A DNA stretch of 64,000 nt from Leifsonia poae. GTDB lineage: Bacteria > Actinomycetota > Actinomycetes > Actinomycetales > Microbacteriaceae. Made by a program: the position numbers and the translations under genes. The DNA is taken from assembly GCF_020009625.1 (NCBI RefSeq), contig NZ_JAIHLP010000001.1:1-64000 (forward strand), read 5' to 3'. Position 1 is the stretch's first letter. Each line of letters opens with the position of its first letter. The notes beneath the pieces are model-generated. The model was not told the origin of the DNA and searched no databases. It saw nothing but the letters and a program-made list of their open reading frames with translations. This document shows, one piece after another, positions 24,408-33,862 of the stretch.

Positions 24408-25685
24408 TCAGGCGGGACGGGGGCGCTTCGGGACGTAACGCGGAATGTACCGGGCGAGCATCCCGGCACCGACGAGGCCGAGCAGGCCGACGATGCCGCT
24501 GGCGAACGCGAGCGAGACGAGGGCGGTGAGCAGCGAGACGAGAAGGGGCGCGGCGGCCTGACCGGCATCGCCGGAGAATCGCCACGCGCCAAGGAAGGGC
24601 GCGGGCTGATCCTTCGGCGCGAGATCAGCGCCGAGGGTCATGATGATGCCCGAGCCGACGCCGTTCGCGACCGAGAGGAACATCGACACCCCGATGTACC
24701 AGACGATGTTCGTCGGCAGGTCGTGGGTGAACGCGAGCACGAGGAACCCGATGCTCAGCCCCAGCATCGACGGCAGTGCGCTCCACATGCGCCCCCAGCG
24801 GTCCATGATCTGGCCGCTCGCATAGAACAGAGCGAAGTCGACGGCGCCGGCGAGTCCGATGATGAGGGCGGTGTTCGATTCGCTGAGCCCGATGCTGACG
24901 GCCCACAGGGGCATCATCACGGTGCGTGCCGAGCGGATGGCGCCGATCAGAGCGACACCGGTCCCCATTCTCGCCAGCACCCCGCGGAAAGACCAGATGG
25001 TTCGGAACAACCCGTGGGTGCGCTCCTCCGCCTCCTCTTCGCCGGCGCTGAGCTCCCCGGCGCGAACGGCGGCGCCGTCGATCCCGGCGGCCGGTGACGG
25101 CCCGAACATCTTCTCGGGGTCGGGGAGCACGAACAAGACGATCACCGAGCCCAGGCAGCTGATGATGAAGATCCAGAACACCGACTGCGTCGATCCGGTG
25201 ATCGCGATCACGGCCGAGGCGATCAGCGGGCCGATGAACCAGCCACCGCGGAAGATCCCGCCGAGCGTCGAGAGGGCGCGAGCCCGGTACTTCACCGGGA
25301 CGTATGACGTCATGAAGGCGTGCCGGGCCAGGGCGAAGACGGCCGTGGCCAGACCGACGACGAAGATGCCGACCATCAGCACCCAGTAGTTCGGCGCGAC
25401 GAGGCAGACGACGACGCCGGCGATCGCCACGAGGGCGGCGTAGATCATCGAGGTGCGCTCTCCGATGCGCGACACGATCCAGCCGCTCGGGATGTCGCCC
25501 GCCAGCTCACCGAGCATCACCATCGACGAGATGAAGCCCGCGATCGCCAGGCTCGCCCCGAGATTGCCGGCGGCGATGGGGATGATCGGGATGATGGCGC
25601 CTTCTCCGATGGAGAACAGCAGCGTGGGGAGGAAGGCGGCGAGGGCGACCGAGCGGAAACTGAAGGGGCGCTCGGCGGAAGTCAT
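24408..25685 (-). CDS. MFS transporter
   Basis: A 425-residue major facilitator with about twelve hydrophobic helices in two halves. The loop after helix 2 carries [22 protein letters not shown], a variant of the MFS DRxGRR motif A, and the second half repeats it as [13 protein letters not shown] charged central loop (DPEKMFGPS to [11 protein letters not shown]) separates the halves. Drug efflux is the usual guess for this clade, but no substrate can be named. The start at 25685 (MTSAERPF) is preferred to an upstream ATG that would add six residues. Confidence 0.87.
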   Translation of the reverse strand: MTSAERPFSFRSVALAAFLPTLLFSIGEGAIIPIIPIAAGNLGASLAIAGFISSMVMLGELAGDIPSGWIVSRIGERTSMIYAALVAIAGVVVCLVAPNYWVLMVGIFVVGLATAVFALARHAFMTSYVPVKYRARALSTLGGIFRGGWFIGPLIASAVIAITGSTQSVFWIFIISCLGSVIVLFVLPDPEKMFGPSPAAGIDGAAVRAGELSAGEEEAEERTHGLFRTIWSFRGVLARMGTGVALIGAIRSARTVMMPLWAVSIGLSESNTALIIGLAGAVDFALFYASGQIMDRWGRMWSALPSMLGLSIGFLVLAFTHDLPTNIVWYIGVSMFLSVANGVGSGIIMTLGADLAPKDQPAPFLGAWRFSGDAGQAAAPLLVSLLTALVSLAFASGIVGLLGLVGAGMLARYIPRYVPKRPRPA

Positions 25686-25768
25686 ATCGTTTACACAGTA
25701 CAACCGCTTACGCCGTCGTTCCGGCGCTCGGCAGGCCCACCGTGGGCACCGGTAAGCTGGGCGGCGAC

Positions 25769-26884
25769 ATGATTGAACTCGATCTTTCGCAGCAGATCGC
25801 CGAACTGCGCTCCACTTTCTCCGACATCCGCTCCGTCGTCGACGTCGACGCCCTGACCGCCGAGATCGCCCGACTCAGCGAAGAGGCCGGCGCCCCCGAC
25901 CTCTGGGACGACACCGAGCGCGCGCAGAAGGTGACCAGCGCGCTCAGCCACCGGCAGTCCGAACTCGCGCGCATCGCCTCCATCGAGCAGCGTCTCGACG
26001 ACCTCGAGGTGCTCGTCGAGATGGCCAACGACGGGCAGGGAGACGAAGAGACGGCGGCGGAGGCTCGCAGCGAGCTGGAGTCGCTGCAGAAGAGCCTCGG
26101 CGACCTCGAAGTGCAGACCCTGCTCAATGGCGAATACGACCCGCGCCCCGCGGTCATCACCATCCGCGCCGGCGCAGGCGGGGTGGATGCGGCCGACTTC
26201 GCCGAGATGCTCCTGCGCATGTACCTCCGCTGGGCCGAGCACCACAAGTACCCCGTGCAGGTGATGGACACCAGCTACGCGGAGGAAGCCGGCATCAAGT
26301 CGGCGACCTTCGAGGTGGACACTCCATACGCTTTCGGCACGCTCAGCGTGGAGGCCGGAACGCACCGGCTCGTGCGGATGAGCCCGTTCAACTCGGCCGG
26401 CAAACGGCAGACGTCGTTCGCGGCCGTCGAGGTCATCCCGCTCATCGAGGAGACCGAGTCGATCGAGATCCCCGAGAACGACATCCGGGTCGACGTCTTC
26501 CGCTCCTCCGGTCCGGGAGGGCAGTCCGTCAACACCACAGACTCGGCCGTGCGCATCACCCACCTTCCGACCGGGACCGTCGTCTCGATGCAGAACGAGA
26601 AGAGCCAGATCCAGAACCGCGCCGCGGCCATGAGGGTTCTCCAGAGCCGGCTCCTCCTGCTGCAGCGCGAGCAGGAGGCGGCTGCGAAGAAGGAGCTCGC
26701 GGGTGTGATCACCGCCAGCTGGGGCGATCAGATGCGCAGCTACGTCCTGGCCCCGTATCAGATGGTCAAAGATCTGCGCACCGACTACGAGGTGAACAAC
26801 CCGTCGAACGTGTTCGACGGCGACCTCGATGGATTCATCGCGGCCGGTATCCGCTGGCGTGCCGGGGCCAAGGCCGAGGCCTGA
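25769..26884 (+). CDS. prfB: Peptide chain release factor 2
   Basis: A 371-residue RF2. It carries the catalytic GGQ in [17 protein letters not shown] and the stop-codon reading tripeptide SPF in [15 protein letters not shown], which sets it apart from RF1. The N-terminal helical domain starts [14 protein letters not shown]. Unlike E. coli prfB the gene is read in one frame throughout: no in-frame TGA and no programmed frameshift site occur near codon 25. It is monocistronic in look, followed two bases later by a GNAT gene. Confidence 0.96.
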   Translation: MIELDLSQQIAELRSTFSDIRSVVDVDALTAEIARLSEEAGAPDLWDDTERAQKVTSALSHRQSELARIASIEQRLDDLEVLVEMANDGQGDEETAAEARSELESLQKSLGDLEVQTLLNGEYDPRPAVITIRAGAGGVDAADFAEMLLRMYLRWAEHHKYPVQVMDTSYAEEAGIKSATFEVDTPYAFGTLSVEAGTHRLVRMSPFNSAGKRQTSFAAVEVIPLIEETESIEIPENDIRVDVFRSSGPGGQSVNTTDSAVRITHLPTGTVVSMQNEKSQIQNRAAAMRVLQSRLLLLQREQEAAAKKELAGVITASWGDQMRSYVLAPYQMVKDLRTDYEVNNPSNVFDGDLDGFIAAGIRWRAGAKAEA

Positions 26885-26885
26885 C

Positions 26886-27320
26886 GTGTCGGAGGAACTC
26901 ACCGTCGTCGTCGCGCGCGAGCTCGACAGCGGCCTCGCGGATGCGGTGGCCGGGCTGATCCCCCAGCTCTCCTCGAGCGCCGCATTCGATCGCGAACTGC
27001 TCGAGCGGGTGGTGGCAGCCGACGCCTGCGAACTCTTCGTCGCGAAGCTCGGTGAGACTGTCGTGGGAATGGCGACCCTGGTCACGTTTCCGATCCCCAC
27101 CGGTGTACGGGGTCACATCGACGACGTCGTGGTGGACGAGAGCACACGCGGCCGTGGTGTCGCCCGGGCCCTGTTGCAGGCGATGATCGGACGCGCAGCG
27201 GAGCAGGAGATCCGCACGCTCGACCTGACCTCGCGTCCGTCGCGCGTCGCCGCGATCCGGCTGTACGAGTCGGTCGGGTTCGTGCGTCGCGACACGAACA
27301 CGTTCCGCTTCGCTGGATAG
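26886..27320 (+). CDS. GNAT-family N-acetyltransferase
   Basis: A 144-residue acetyltransferase. The acetyl-CoA loop is VVDESTRGRGVARALLQAMIGRA, preceded by GHIDDVVV and followed by LDLTSRPSRVAAIRLYESVGFVRR, the usual GNAT order. GTG 26886 begins two bases after the prfB stop. The acceptor is unknown. Given the linkage to RF2 it might modify a translation component, but that is speculation. Confidence 0.85.
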   Translation: MSEELTVVVARELDSGLADAVAGLIPQLSSSAAFDRELLERVVAADACELFVAKLGETVVGMATLVTFPIPTGVRGHIDDVVVDESTRGRGVARALLQAMIGRAAEQEIRTLDLTSRPSRVAAIRLYESVGFVRRDTNTFRFAG

Positions 27321-27416
27321 GCGTCGCTCGGGTTTCGTTCGGTGGGCATTCAGGCTTGCGCTGTCGGGCATGTCGCTGCTGCGGTTCTGCCGCGGGTTGC
27401 TTAGTCTCTAGAAGTC

Positions 27417-28586
27417 ATGATCCGGTTCGAACACGTATCCAAACAGTACTCGGGCACTAGGCGCCCGGCGCTCAACGCCATCAACCTCGAAGTGCTGCGC
27501 GGAGAATTCGTCTTCCTCGTCGGCGCCTCCGGCTCGGGCAAGTCGAGCTGCCTGCGGTTGATCCTGAAAGAGGAGAAGCCCAGCAAGGGGAAGATCCATG
27601 TCCTCGGGCAGGATCTGGGCACGATCTCGAGCCGCAAGGTTCCCTACTTCCGCCGCAACATCGGAGTCGTCTTCCAAGACTTCCGGTTGCTGCCGAACAA
27701 GACCGTCTTCGAGAACGTCGCGTTCACGCTGCAGGTCATCGGCAAGTCCCGCGGGTTCATCCAGGAGGCTGTGCCAGATGTGCTCAAGATGGTGGGACTC
27801 GACGGCAAGTCCCAACGGCTCCCGCACGAGCTCTCCGGTGGTGAGCAGCAGCGCGTCGCGATCGCACGCGCGGTGGTGAACAAGCCGCAGGTGCTCCTTG
27901 CGGACGAGCCCACGGGCAACCTCGACCCCGCGACGAGCGCGGGCATCATGGCGGTGCTCGAACGGATCAACGCCGGCGGCACCACCGTGCTGATGGCGAC
28001 ACACGAGGCCGCCATCGTCGATCAGATGAAGCGTCGCGTGATCGAGCTCGTCAACGGCCAGATCGTGCGCGATGAGCGCCATGGCGGCTACGGCTTCACC
28101 ACTGCCATCCCCACGATCCCGCAGCAGGCGACCGAGGAAGCCGATGCGCGCCGCGCGGCGGAGTCCTCCGGCATGCCCCAGCCGGCGTCCGCGCCGCAGC
28201 AGGCGGCCGCGATGGCGCGTCCGGTGATGCCTGCGGCGAATCCGCAGACACCGGTCACCGCTCCGGCGCCCACAGCTCAGCCGGCTCCGCAGTGGGCACC
28301 CGTGGCGCAGCCCGGCCTCGCGCAACAGCCGCAGCCCGGCCTCGTGCAACAGCCGCAGCCCGGCCTCGTGCAACATCCGCAGCCCGCTCCCGTGCAACAG
28401 CCGCAGCCTGCCCCCGTGCAACGGCCGCAGCCCACTCCTACTCAGCCGGCTCAGCCCCCTGCGGTTCACTCCGCCTCGGACGAGGCGCTGCCCGACCACC
28501 TGAACTTCACCGCGAACCTGGACTTGCGAGGCCTTCGCGCCGACACCGATCCGAGCGGCGAGCAGAACGTGGGGCCGACCAAATGA
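27417..28586 (+). CDS. ftsE: Cell division ATP-binding protein FtsE with long Pro/Gln-rich tail
   Basis: A 389-residue protein. Residues 1-225 are a normal FtsE ABC ATPase: [11 protein letters not shown], Walker [26 protein letters not shown], signature [14 protein letters not shown], Walker [14 protein letters not shown]. The remaining 160 or so residues are a low-complexity tail with six or more near-repeats of QPGLVQQP / QPAPVQRP. FtsE usually ends near 220-230 residues, so the tail is an actinobacterial add-on. FtsEX controls peptidoglycan hydrolases at the septum. The stop overlaps the ftsX ATG (ATGA). Confidence 0.95.
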   Translation: MIRFEHVSKQYSGTRRPALNAINLEVLRGEFVFLVGASGSGKSSCLRLILKEEKPSKGKIHVLGQDLGTISSRKVPYFRRNIGVVFQDFRLLPNKTVFENVAFTLQVIGKSRGFIQEAVPDVLKMVGLDGKSQRLPHELSGGEQQRVAIARAVVNKPQVLLADEPTGNLDPATSAGIMAVLERINAGGTTVLMATHEAAIVDQMKRRVIELVNGQIVRDERHGGYGFTTAIPTIPQQATEEADARRAAESSGMPQPASAPQQAAAMARPVMPAANPQTPVTAPAPTAQPAPQWAPVAQPGLAQQPQPGLVQQPQPGLVQHPQPAPVQQPQPAPVQRPQPTPTQPAQPPAVHSASDEALPDHLNFTANLDLRGLRADTDPSGEQNVGPTK

Positions 28587-29488
28587 GATTCGCACTGGTC
28601 TGGTCCGAGGCGGCCAACGGGCTCCGACGCAATCTGTCCATGGTCGTGTCCGTCATCCTTGTCACCTTCATCTCCTTGACCTTCGTCGGCACGGCCGTTC
28701 TTCTGCAGATGCAGATCGGGCAGATGAAGACGTATTGGTACGACCGGGCCCAGGTCGCGGTCTACATGTGCATCGACTCCGACAAGTGCGCCGGCGGGGC
28801 GGCGACCGATCAGACCATCGCTGCGGTCCAAGCCCAGCTGAAGTCACCGGAACTCGCGCCCTACATCCAGAAGTTCTACTTCCAGGATCAGAAGGATGGC
28901 TACGCGCAGTTCAAGCAGCAGTTCAAAGGCAACCAGATCTCCGACTTCGTGACGCCCGAGATGATCCCGCCGACATTCTGGGTGAACCTCAAAGACCCGG
29001 GGCAATCGGCGGTGTTGACGGAGACGCTCTCCAGCTCGGCCGGGGTGCAGAGTGTCGTCGACCAACGAAGCTATCTCGACCAGATCTTCTCCATCCTCAA
29101 CGCAGCGAGCTTCACCGCGATCGGCATCGCCGCGCTCATGCTCATAGCGGCCGCGCTCCTCATCGCTACGACGATCCGCCTCTCGGCATTCTCGCGAAGA
29201 CGGGAGCTCGGGATCATGCGCCTGGTGGGCGCCTCCAACCGGTTCATCCAGACCCCCTTCATTCTGGAGGGCGTCGTCGCAGCGCTGATCGGTTCGGTGC
29301 TGGCCGCTGGAGCCGTGTATGCGATCGTGCGATTCTTCGTGCAGGGATACCTCTCTGAACGCATCCAGTCCATCAACTTCGTGGGAGAGCAGGATGCGCT
29401 GCTCGTCGCGCCGATCCTGCTGCTCGTCGGCATCGTGCTGGCGGCCGTCTCGGCGAACTTCGCCATCAGTCGTTACCTGAAGGTCTGA
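28583..29488 (+). CDS. ftsX: Cell division permease-like protein FtsX
   Basis: A 301-residue membrane protein with one N-terminal helix ([21 protein letters not shown]), a large extracellular domain at about 45-165 and three C-terminal helices. The extracellular domain holds two close cysteines in [10 protein letters not shown] that may form a disulfide. The conserved cytosolic stretch [19 protein letters not shown] is the FtsX signature that contacts FtsE. It relays FtsE ATP hydrolysis to extracellular cell-wall hydrolases such as RipC-type enzymes. Confidence 0.95.
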   Translation: MRFALVWSEAANGLRRNLSMVVSVILVTFISLTFVGTAVLLQMQIGQMKTYWYDRAQVAVYMCIDSDKCAGGAATDQTIAAVQAQLKSPELAPYIQKFYFQDQKDGYAQFKQQFKGNQISDFVTPEMIPPTFWVNLKDPGQSAVLTETLSSSAGVQSVVDQRSYLDQIFSILNAASFTAIGIAALMLIAAALLIATTIRLSAFSRRRELGIMRLVGASNRFIQTPFILEGVVAALIGSVLAAGAVYAIVRFFVQGYLSERIQSINFVGEQDALLVAPILLLVGIVLAAVSANFAISRYLKV

Positions 29489-29557
29489 GTCGGATAGACT
29501 GGGTGGCTGCCTGGTGAACGCCGGGCGACATCCGATCAGAATCGTCAGGAGTGCGCT

Positions 29558-30034
29558 GTGCCCAGGGAACGTGGCCAGAAGGTGGTGGCCACCAATCGCA
29601 AAGCCCGCCACGACTACCTCATCGAAGACACCTATGAGGCGGGGCTCGTTCTGACGGGCACCGAGGTGAAGTCGTTGCGCGCCGGTCGCGCCTCTCTCGT
29701 CGACGGCTACGCCTTTGTCGACGGGGGCGAAGCGTGGCTCGATGCCGTGCACATCCCGGAGTACGCCGACGGCACCTGGAACAACCACGCACCGCGGCGT
29801 AAGCGCAAACTCCTGCTGCACAAAGCGCAGATTCTGAAGATCCACAACAAGGTCAAAGAGGGCGGCTACACCATCGTCCCCCTCTCGATCTACTTCAGCG
29901 ACGGCCGCGCCAAGGTCGAGCTCGCAGTGGCGAAAGGCAAGCGCGAATTCGACAAGCGGCAGGCCTTGCGCGAGCGGCAGGACAAGAGAGAAGCCGACCG
30001 TGCGATGTCCAGTCGCCGTCATCTCGGCGAGTGA
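29558..30034 (+). CDS. smpB: SsrA-binding protein SmpB
   Basis: A 158-residue tmRNA partner for ribosome rescue. The N-terminal part has [33 protein letters not shown], the central fold [20 protein letters not shown], and the C-terminal basic tail [21 protein letters not shown] that enters the empty mRNA channel. GTG 29558 is preceded by AGGAG. A TAGACT -10 box near 29494 probably drives it. The gene for its RNA partner, ssrA, is 1.6 kb downstream. Confidence 0.96.
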   Translation: MPRERGQKVVATNRKARHDYLIEDTYEAGLVLTGTEVKSLRAGRASLVDGYAFVDGGEAWLDAVHIPEYADGTWNNHAPRRKRKLLLHKAQILKIHNKVKEGGYTIVPLSIYFSDGRAKVELAVAKGKREFDKRQALRERQDKREADRAMSSRRHLGE

Positions 30035-30073
30035 CGACCTCGACCGCGCTCCCGTGCATGCCAGACTGAGAGA

Positions 30074-30814
30074 ATGAGCACTCCGCCCGAACGGATCCAG
30101 GTCAGCGGAACGTACAATTTTCGCGATGTGGGCGGGTATCCGGTTGCGGGCGGCCGCATTCGCTCCCGCAAGCTCTTCCGCTCCGACGGCCTGCATTCAC
30201 TTGGTGAGACCGGCAAAGAGCAATTGCGGGAGCTGGGCGTGAAGGTCGTCATCGACCTCCGCGACGAGTTCGAGGTTCAGGCTCTGCCCGACGACCTGGC
30301 CGGGCTGGGCGTCGATGTGCTGCGCCTGCCCGTCTTCGAGGGGTCCGGTGGTTCGCAGAGCACGATCGGCGCCACCCTGAACGACATGTACGCCAAGATC
30401 GCGCTGCAGCACCGGGACGTCGTGGTCTCGGCGCTGCGCGAGATCGCCGACACCTCCGAGGCCGGGGTCGTCGTGCACTGCACGGCCGGAAAAGACAGGA
30501 CGGGCATCGTCGTCGCGCTCGCGCTGCTCGCGGTCGGAGTCGACAGGGAGACCGTCGTGGCCGACTACGCCGCGACGGAGGACAATCTGCGCGGTCCCTG
30601 GCTCGAACGGATGCTGCAGCTCGTGGAGAGTCACGGCGTGGCGATCACTCCCGGCTTGAGAGCGATCATGGGAGGCAGCCCGCCGGAGGCGCTCGAGTCG
30701 GTCCTCGATCTGATCGATCGGGACCACGGTGGCGTTCGCGCCTACCTTCTCGACGCCGGCTTCGACGAGATCGAACTCGCCGAACTGCGCTCGGTTCTGG
30801 TCGAACCGGCCTGA
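30074..30814 (+). CDS. Protein tyrosine phosphatase (Y_phosphatase3 family)
   Basis: A 246-residue phosphatase with the P-loop HCTAGKDRTG (nucleophile Cys136, Arg142), the N-terminal NFRDVGGYPVAGGRIRSRKLFRSDGLHSL and the LIDLRDEFE region typical of the MptpB/Y_phosphatase3 group. MptpB-type enzymes act on phosphotyrosine, phosphoserine/threonine or phosphoinositides. No secretion signal is seen, so an intracellular role is likely here. It is convergent with the SIMPL gene. Confidence 0.9.
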   Translation: MSTPPERIQVSGTYNFRDVGGYPVAGGRIRSRKLFRSDGLHSLGETGKEQLRELGVKVVIDLRDEFEVQALPDDLAGLGVDVLRLPVFEGSGGSQSTIGATLNDMYAKIALQHRDVVVSALREIADTSEAGVVVHCTAGKDRTGIVVALALLAVGVDRETVVADYAATEDNLRGPWLERMLQLVESHGVAITPGLRAIMGGSPPEALESVLDLIDRDHGGVRAYLLDAGFDEIELAELRSVLVEPA

Positions 30815-30860
30815 TCCTCTTCGCGCGGGTCTGCTCCGGGACGCGGATCCCGACAGCCGA

Positions 30861-31532
30861 TCAGGAAGCGACGAACCGCGCGTGCACTTGCACGGCGATC
30901 GTGATGTCCTCGGGCTTGAGGGCGAGCGTGCCCCCGCCGCTCAGATCGGCCGAGACCGCGCGGGCGAACAGCGGCTGGGGCGGAACTCCGGGGGAGGAGC
31001 CGTCGCCGAGCATCCCCGGGTCGCTCAGCGCGACCGCTCTGACCGACCCGAGACCAAGACTCGTGGCATAGACCGTGGCCTTCGCCACGGCGTTCTCCAC
31101 GGCGCGCCGTCTCGCCTCCTGAACGAGGGTCTGCTTGCGCGCTTCGGTCAGCGACCAGGTGATGCCGTTCACCGCGACGCCGTCGAGAAGCGAGACGACC
31201 CCCACCCAGTCGGAGAGGGCGGCGAGATCGCTGAACTTGGCGTCGATCCCGACCTGCGCGTGGTAGACGACGGGCAACTGTCTGCCGTCCTGATTCCAGG
31301 GCCTCTCGCCCCACACGCGCAGCTGGTCCGATGCCCACCAGGTGACCGGTCCCGATTGGGGGTGGTGGATGTCGCGCAGTTCGGCGGTGAGGGAGATGTG
31401 GCGCTGAGTGGCGAGGGCGAGCACCTCATCCCGGCTCTCGCCCTCGTAGGTGACCGTGAGGCGCACGGTGCCCCGTTCGGCCGGATGGTGCAACTCGTAT
31501 TCGCCCTGAACGGTGATGATCGCGTCAGCCAT
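30861..31532 (-). CDS. SIMPL domain protein (DUF541)
   Basis: A 223-residue protein matching the SIMPL/DUF541 fold: N-terminal IITVQGEYELHHPAERGTV, middle VTYEGESRDEVLALA, a region YHAQVGIDAKFSDLAALSDWV, and the C-terminal ENAVAKATVYATSLGL and ALKPEDITIAVQVHARF. No signal peptide is visible, so unlike many relatives it is probably cytoplasmic. The family has no firm function. ATG 31532 is chosen; upstream in-frame sequence runs into the ssrA promoter region and looks non-coding. Confidence 0.82.
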   Translation of the reverse strand: MADAIITVQGEYELHHPAERGTVRLTVTYEGESRDEVLALATQRHISLTAELRDIHHPQSGPVTWWASDQLRVWGERPWNQDGRQLPVVYHAQVGIDAKFSDLAALSDWVGVVSLLDGVAVNGITWSLTEARKQTLVQEARRRAVENAVAKATVYATSLGLGSVRAVALSDPGMLGDGSSPGVPPQPLFARAVSADLSGGGTLALKPEDITIAVQVHARFVAS

Positions 31533-31656
31533 TCCCCGATCGTGGCATAGAACGGCGCTCCGCGATGTTGTACGATGAGAAGCTCGTCGGATTCGGCGAT
31601 AGTTATGAAACAACTCAACAGCGCGTGACAGTGACCCGGCCTCGCGGCCGTCGCAT

Positions 31657-32050
31657 GGGGATGATCGGTTTCGACATTGTCTGCGAGAGTGTGAGAAGCG
31701 GGTCGAGGATGCAGGCTTATCTCGTAAACGATGCCCGCAAAAAAATAAGTGCCAATTCAAACCGCACTGTCTCTGCCAAGGCAGACTTCGCCCTCGCGGC
31801 GTAAGTTCCTTCGCAACTTATAGAGACCGTCAGACCGGGAATGCTCTCTACCCGGATCCTGGCGTAATTTAGAGAGATTGCTTCTATGTTTCGTCTGAGG
31901 GCATAGAGGGACTTCAACTGAGACTGGGCTCGTCGGTTTAGGTGCCAGTGGCGAATTCCGGAGCCGAGTAGAACGCTTGTACTGGCTACACCCGTAGAAG
32001 GCATATGACCACAGCAGTGGACGGGGGTTCAATTCCCCCCATCTCCACCA
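31657..32050 (+). ncRNA. ssrA: Transfer-messenger RNA (tmRNA)
   Basis: The 5' end GGGGATGATCGGTTTCGAC and the 3' end GGGGTTCAATTCC ... ATCTCCACCA form the tRNA-like half; GGGGATG pairs with CATCTCC and CCA is encoded. After a GTAAACGATGCCCGCAAAAAAATAAGT segment (PK1 exit region, given only in part here as recognisable landmarks 31728-31751), the resume codon GCC starts a tag reading ANSNRTVSAKADFALAA followed by TAA at 31802. The tag ends in ALAA as required for ClpXP-type proteolysis. It is 17 residues, longer than the usual 10-12. It works with SmpB encoded 1.6 kb upstream. Confidence 0.95.
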
Positions 32051-32117
32051 TCAGGTCGCTGTCACGCGTTGTTTGAGGTCCGCGGTATTCCGCGGAATTT
32101 GGGGCCTTTTCCGGTTT
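32021..32117. repeat. Left copy of ssrA 3'-end duplication (putative attL)
   Basis: This stretch covers the last 30 bases of ssrA and the following sequence. It recurs at 33863-33948. The core from the T-loop through CCATCTCCACCATCAGGTC... to CGCGTTG is almost identical; a middle part differs, and a second shared block TTGGGGCCTTTTCCGGTTT ends both. ssrA 3' ends are common integration targets. Confidence 0.8.
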
Positions 32118-32535
32118 CGGAGAAGGCCCCAGTTTTGTCTTGTTCCCACACTTTGCCCACGGTTACTGAGCGCCTGACGGCTCAATCCCGTTCGTGCCAC
32201 GAGGGAGCTCCAACTCTCGCCAGCCTCTCGAAGCTGAGCGATCAGCTCGTCACGTTCGAGAAGAGCGGCGTCCTGCTCAGCCCGGAGTCGACCGGGGCCT
32301 GCGAAACTTCGCTTAGTCGTTTGAGGGCGTCGGCGTGGCTGCCCCATCTTGCCTCGAGCCCCCGCAGGGAGTCCGCGGCATGCCGTTGTGCGGCTGCACG
32401 TTCACGCTCTTTGGCGTGCCTTATCGCGGCGGCTTCGTGTTCCTGACGCTGTCGTGCATACGCTGCCACGCGACGGTCGGCGTGGCCGGTGGCCTTGGCG
32501 TCGTCGACGGGACCCCGACGATCGTGCCGCCTCAT
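32051..32535 (-). pseudogene. Small DNA-binding-like protein, frameshifted
   Basis: On the minus strand a frame from 32535 encodes a charged helical region (RVAAYARQRQEHEAAAIRHA ... RWGSHADALKRLSEVS) and the overlapping frame below about 32347 continues with ALLERDELIAQLREAGESW and SLVARTGLSRQALSNR, a helix-turn-helix-like end. One missing base between 32242 and 32347 would join them into 161 residues. The stop lies inside the left att-like repeat, so the C-terminus KQRVTAT is encoded by the repeat itself. Coding is probable but the family is not recognised. Confidence 0.4.
32101..32137 (+). terminator. Rho-independent terminator of ssrA
   Basis: GGGGCCTTTTCCG pairs with CGGAGAAGGCCCC around loop GTTT, followed by AGTTTTG. 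The right repeat copy keeps only the left arm of this hairpin. Confidence 0.8.
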
Positions 32536-32603
32536 CCAATGAATAACACGTCCTTCTGCGGCCCATCGCTCGTAGACTTAAGGCTGAGAGGTGACACGGT
32601 CGG

Positions 32604-32609
32604 TATTGT
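32604..32609 (+). promoter_or_regulatory. -10 box of a leaderless promoter in the island
   Basis: TATTGT, then GAGCCC, then GTG at 32616. The exact six-base spacing supports both the start codon and active transcription of the island gene. Confidence 0.5.
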
Positions 32610-32615
32610 GAGCCC

Positions 32616-33746
32616 GTGAAGATCGATGCCGATGCATTGCTTAGTGGACCACGAGGTAGAAGGGCGTCACTCTCTGTAGCGGCTGGCACGAGCGGCAACC
32701 AGAAACTCTCGGCGACGCTCCTCAACGCCATCATGGAACTTGGCGGTGAACTTGATCCATCCACGGGTGCTGGCCGGGCATACCTCAGGTTCGAAGCGGA
32801 CAACGCGCGGGGTGCGGACGGATACTCTGGCAGGTTTTCGGTACCGGGGGTCCCGCCCATCGAGAGTGCGGATGACCTGGTGGCAGCACTTCTGGACGCG
32901 CCGATACTCACGGAACTCATCAATCCGCTCGACGTGCTCGAGGAGGCCGTGAGCTCAGCCCGCTACTGGCAGGAGCCCGACGGCGAAGACTTCCTGTGCG
33001 CCCTCCCGATCCTGCGGCCGGCACTGCAGCGCGCCGCCGAGGTGCTACTCGGCCAACCGGGAACGGAGTGGTGGGATGCTCCGATCGATCGGTCCGATCA
33101 ATGGGATGTCGACTTCGAATTCGGCCGGCAGAACGCTCCACGAGTCGTGCGGCCGGACATTCGAACCTTTCGTGCCAAGGCCGTGGCGGAGGAGCATCGG
33201 GCTCGTCGTGACCGCCCCTCCGACCTGACGGCGAGCTTCTCTGGCTCGTGGTGGTCCACACCACTCGTACCGCTGGCTTCTTTCACTACCACTCGGAGCG
33301 TCGGCGCTACTGGACCGGTTGGCCTGCATCTCATCGAGGATTCGATGGGGTGGGAAGAGGCGCAGACGCGGCCGGTGGGTATCGACCCGCGTGCGCGCGT
33401 CTACGAGATCAGCACTGCGGATGACTGGGCGGAACTGTGTCGCCGGTTCCCGCTCGACCTCACCTCGTCGCGTCGGCATGACTGGTACCGAGCCACTGGG
33501 CGCATCGGCGAGTGGGTGATTCCCGACTGGACCTCTGTTGGGGAGCATTTTGACGGCGTGCATTTGAGCGCCGCCGCCTATCTGCAGGCCGCGGGCCTGC
33601 CGGTGCCCGTCGACGGGGACACCGCATCGCTCATCGCTGGGTGGGGCCCGGATGAGACGTGGTGGTTTCGCCTCGAGGTCGTCGACATCGGTGACGGAAG
33701 CGTTGCGTGGCATCGCAGAGGCGGCGCGGAGTGGCGTCCGCGGTGA
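32616..33746 (+). CDS. Unknown protein encoded by the ssrA-linked island
   Basis: A 376-residue soluble protein without signal peptide or membrane segment. Visible stretches include ALCALPILRPALQRAAEVLLG-like helices around 125-145 (FLCALPILRPALQRAAEVLL), a WW-rich middle (EWWDAP, SWWSTPLVPLASFTTTRSV), LHLIEDSMGWEEAQTRPV, a region YEISTADDWAELCRRFPLDLT followed by RHDWYRATGRIGEWVIPDW, and a C-terminal GWGPDETWWFRLEVV. The FPLDLT...GRIGEWVIPDW-WxxVGxxFDGVHLSxxAYL pattern suggests a conserved C-terminal domain, but I recognise no family. The only intact gene of the island. Confidence 0.7.
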   Translation: MKIDADALLSGPRGRRASLSVAAGTSGNQKLSATLLNAIMELGGELDPSTGAGRAYLRFEADNARGADGYSGRFSVPGVPPIESADDLVAALLDAPILTELINPLDVLEEAVSSARYWQEPDGEDFLCALPILRPALQRAAEVLLGQPGTEWWDAPIDRSDQWDVDFEFGRQNAPRVVRPDIRTFRAKAVAEEHRARRDRPSDLTASFSGSWWSTPLVPLASFTTTRSVGATGPVGLHLIEDSMGWEEAQTRPVGIDPRARVYEISTADDWAELCRRFPLDLTSSRRHDWYRATGRIGEWVIPDWTSVGEHFDGVHLSAAAYLQAAGLPVPVDGDTASLIAGWGPDETWWFRLEVVDIGDGSVAWHRRGGAEWRPR

Positions 33747-33862
33747 TAGTCGAGCTGAGCGCTTCCACGCCGTGAAGCCCCCCACGTCGATGCCGCGCCC
33801 ACCCTTTGCCCACATTTTTCTGAGAACGTATCGTCGTCAATGTAATTGTAAAAGGGGCTCCA

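Noticed and set aside
25769..25860. Programmed frameshift in prfB
   Set aside because: The gene is open throughout from the ATG and has no in-frame TGA or slippery CTT near codon 25.
31532..31760. Longer N-terminus for the SIMPL protein
   Set aside because: The extra 76 codons would lie opposite the start of ssrA and read as basic non-domain sequence; ATG 31532 begins right at the conserved fold.
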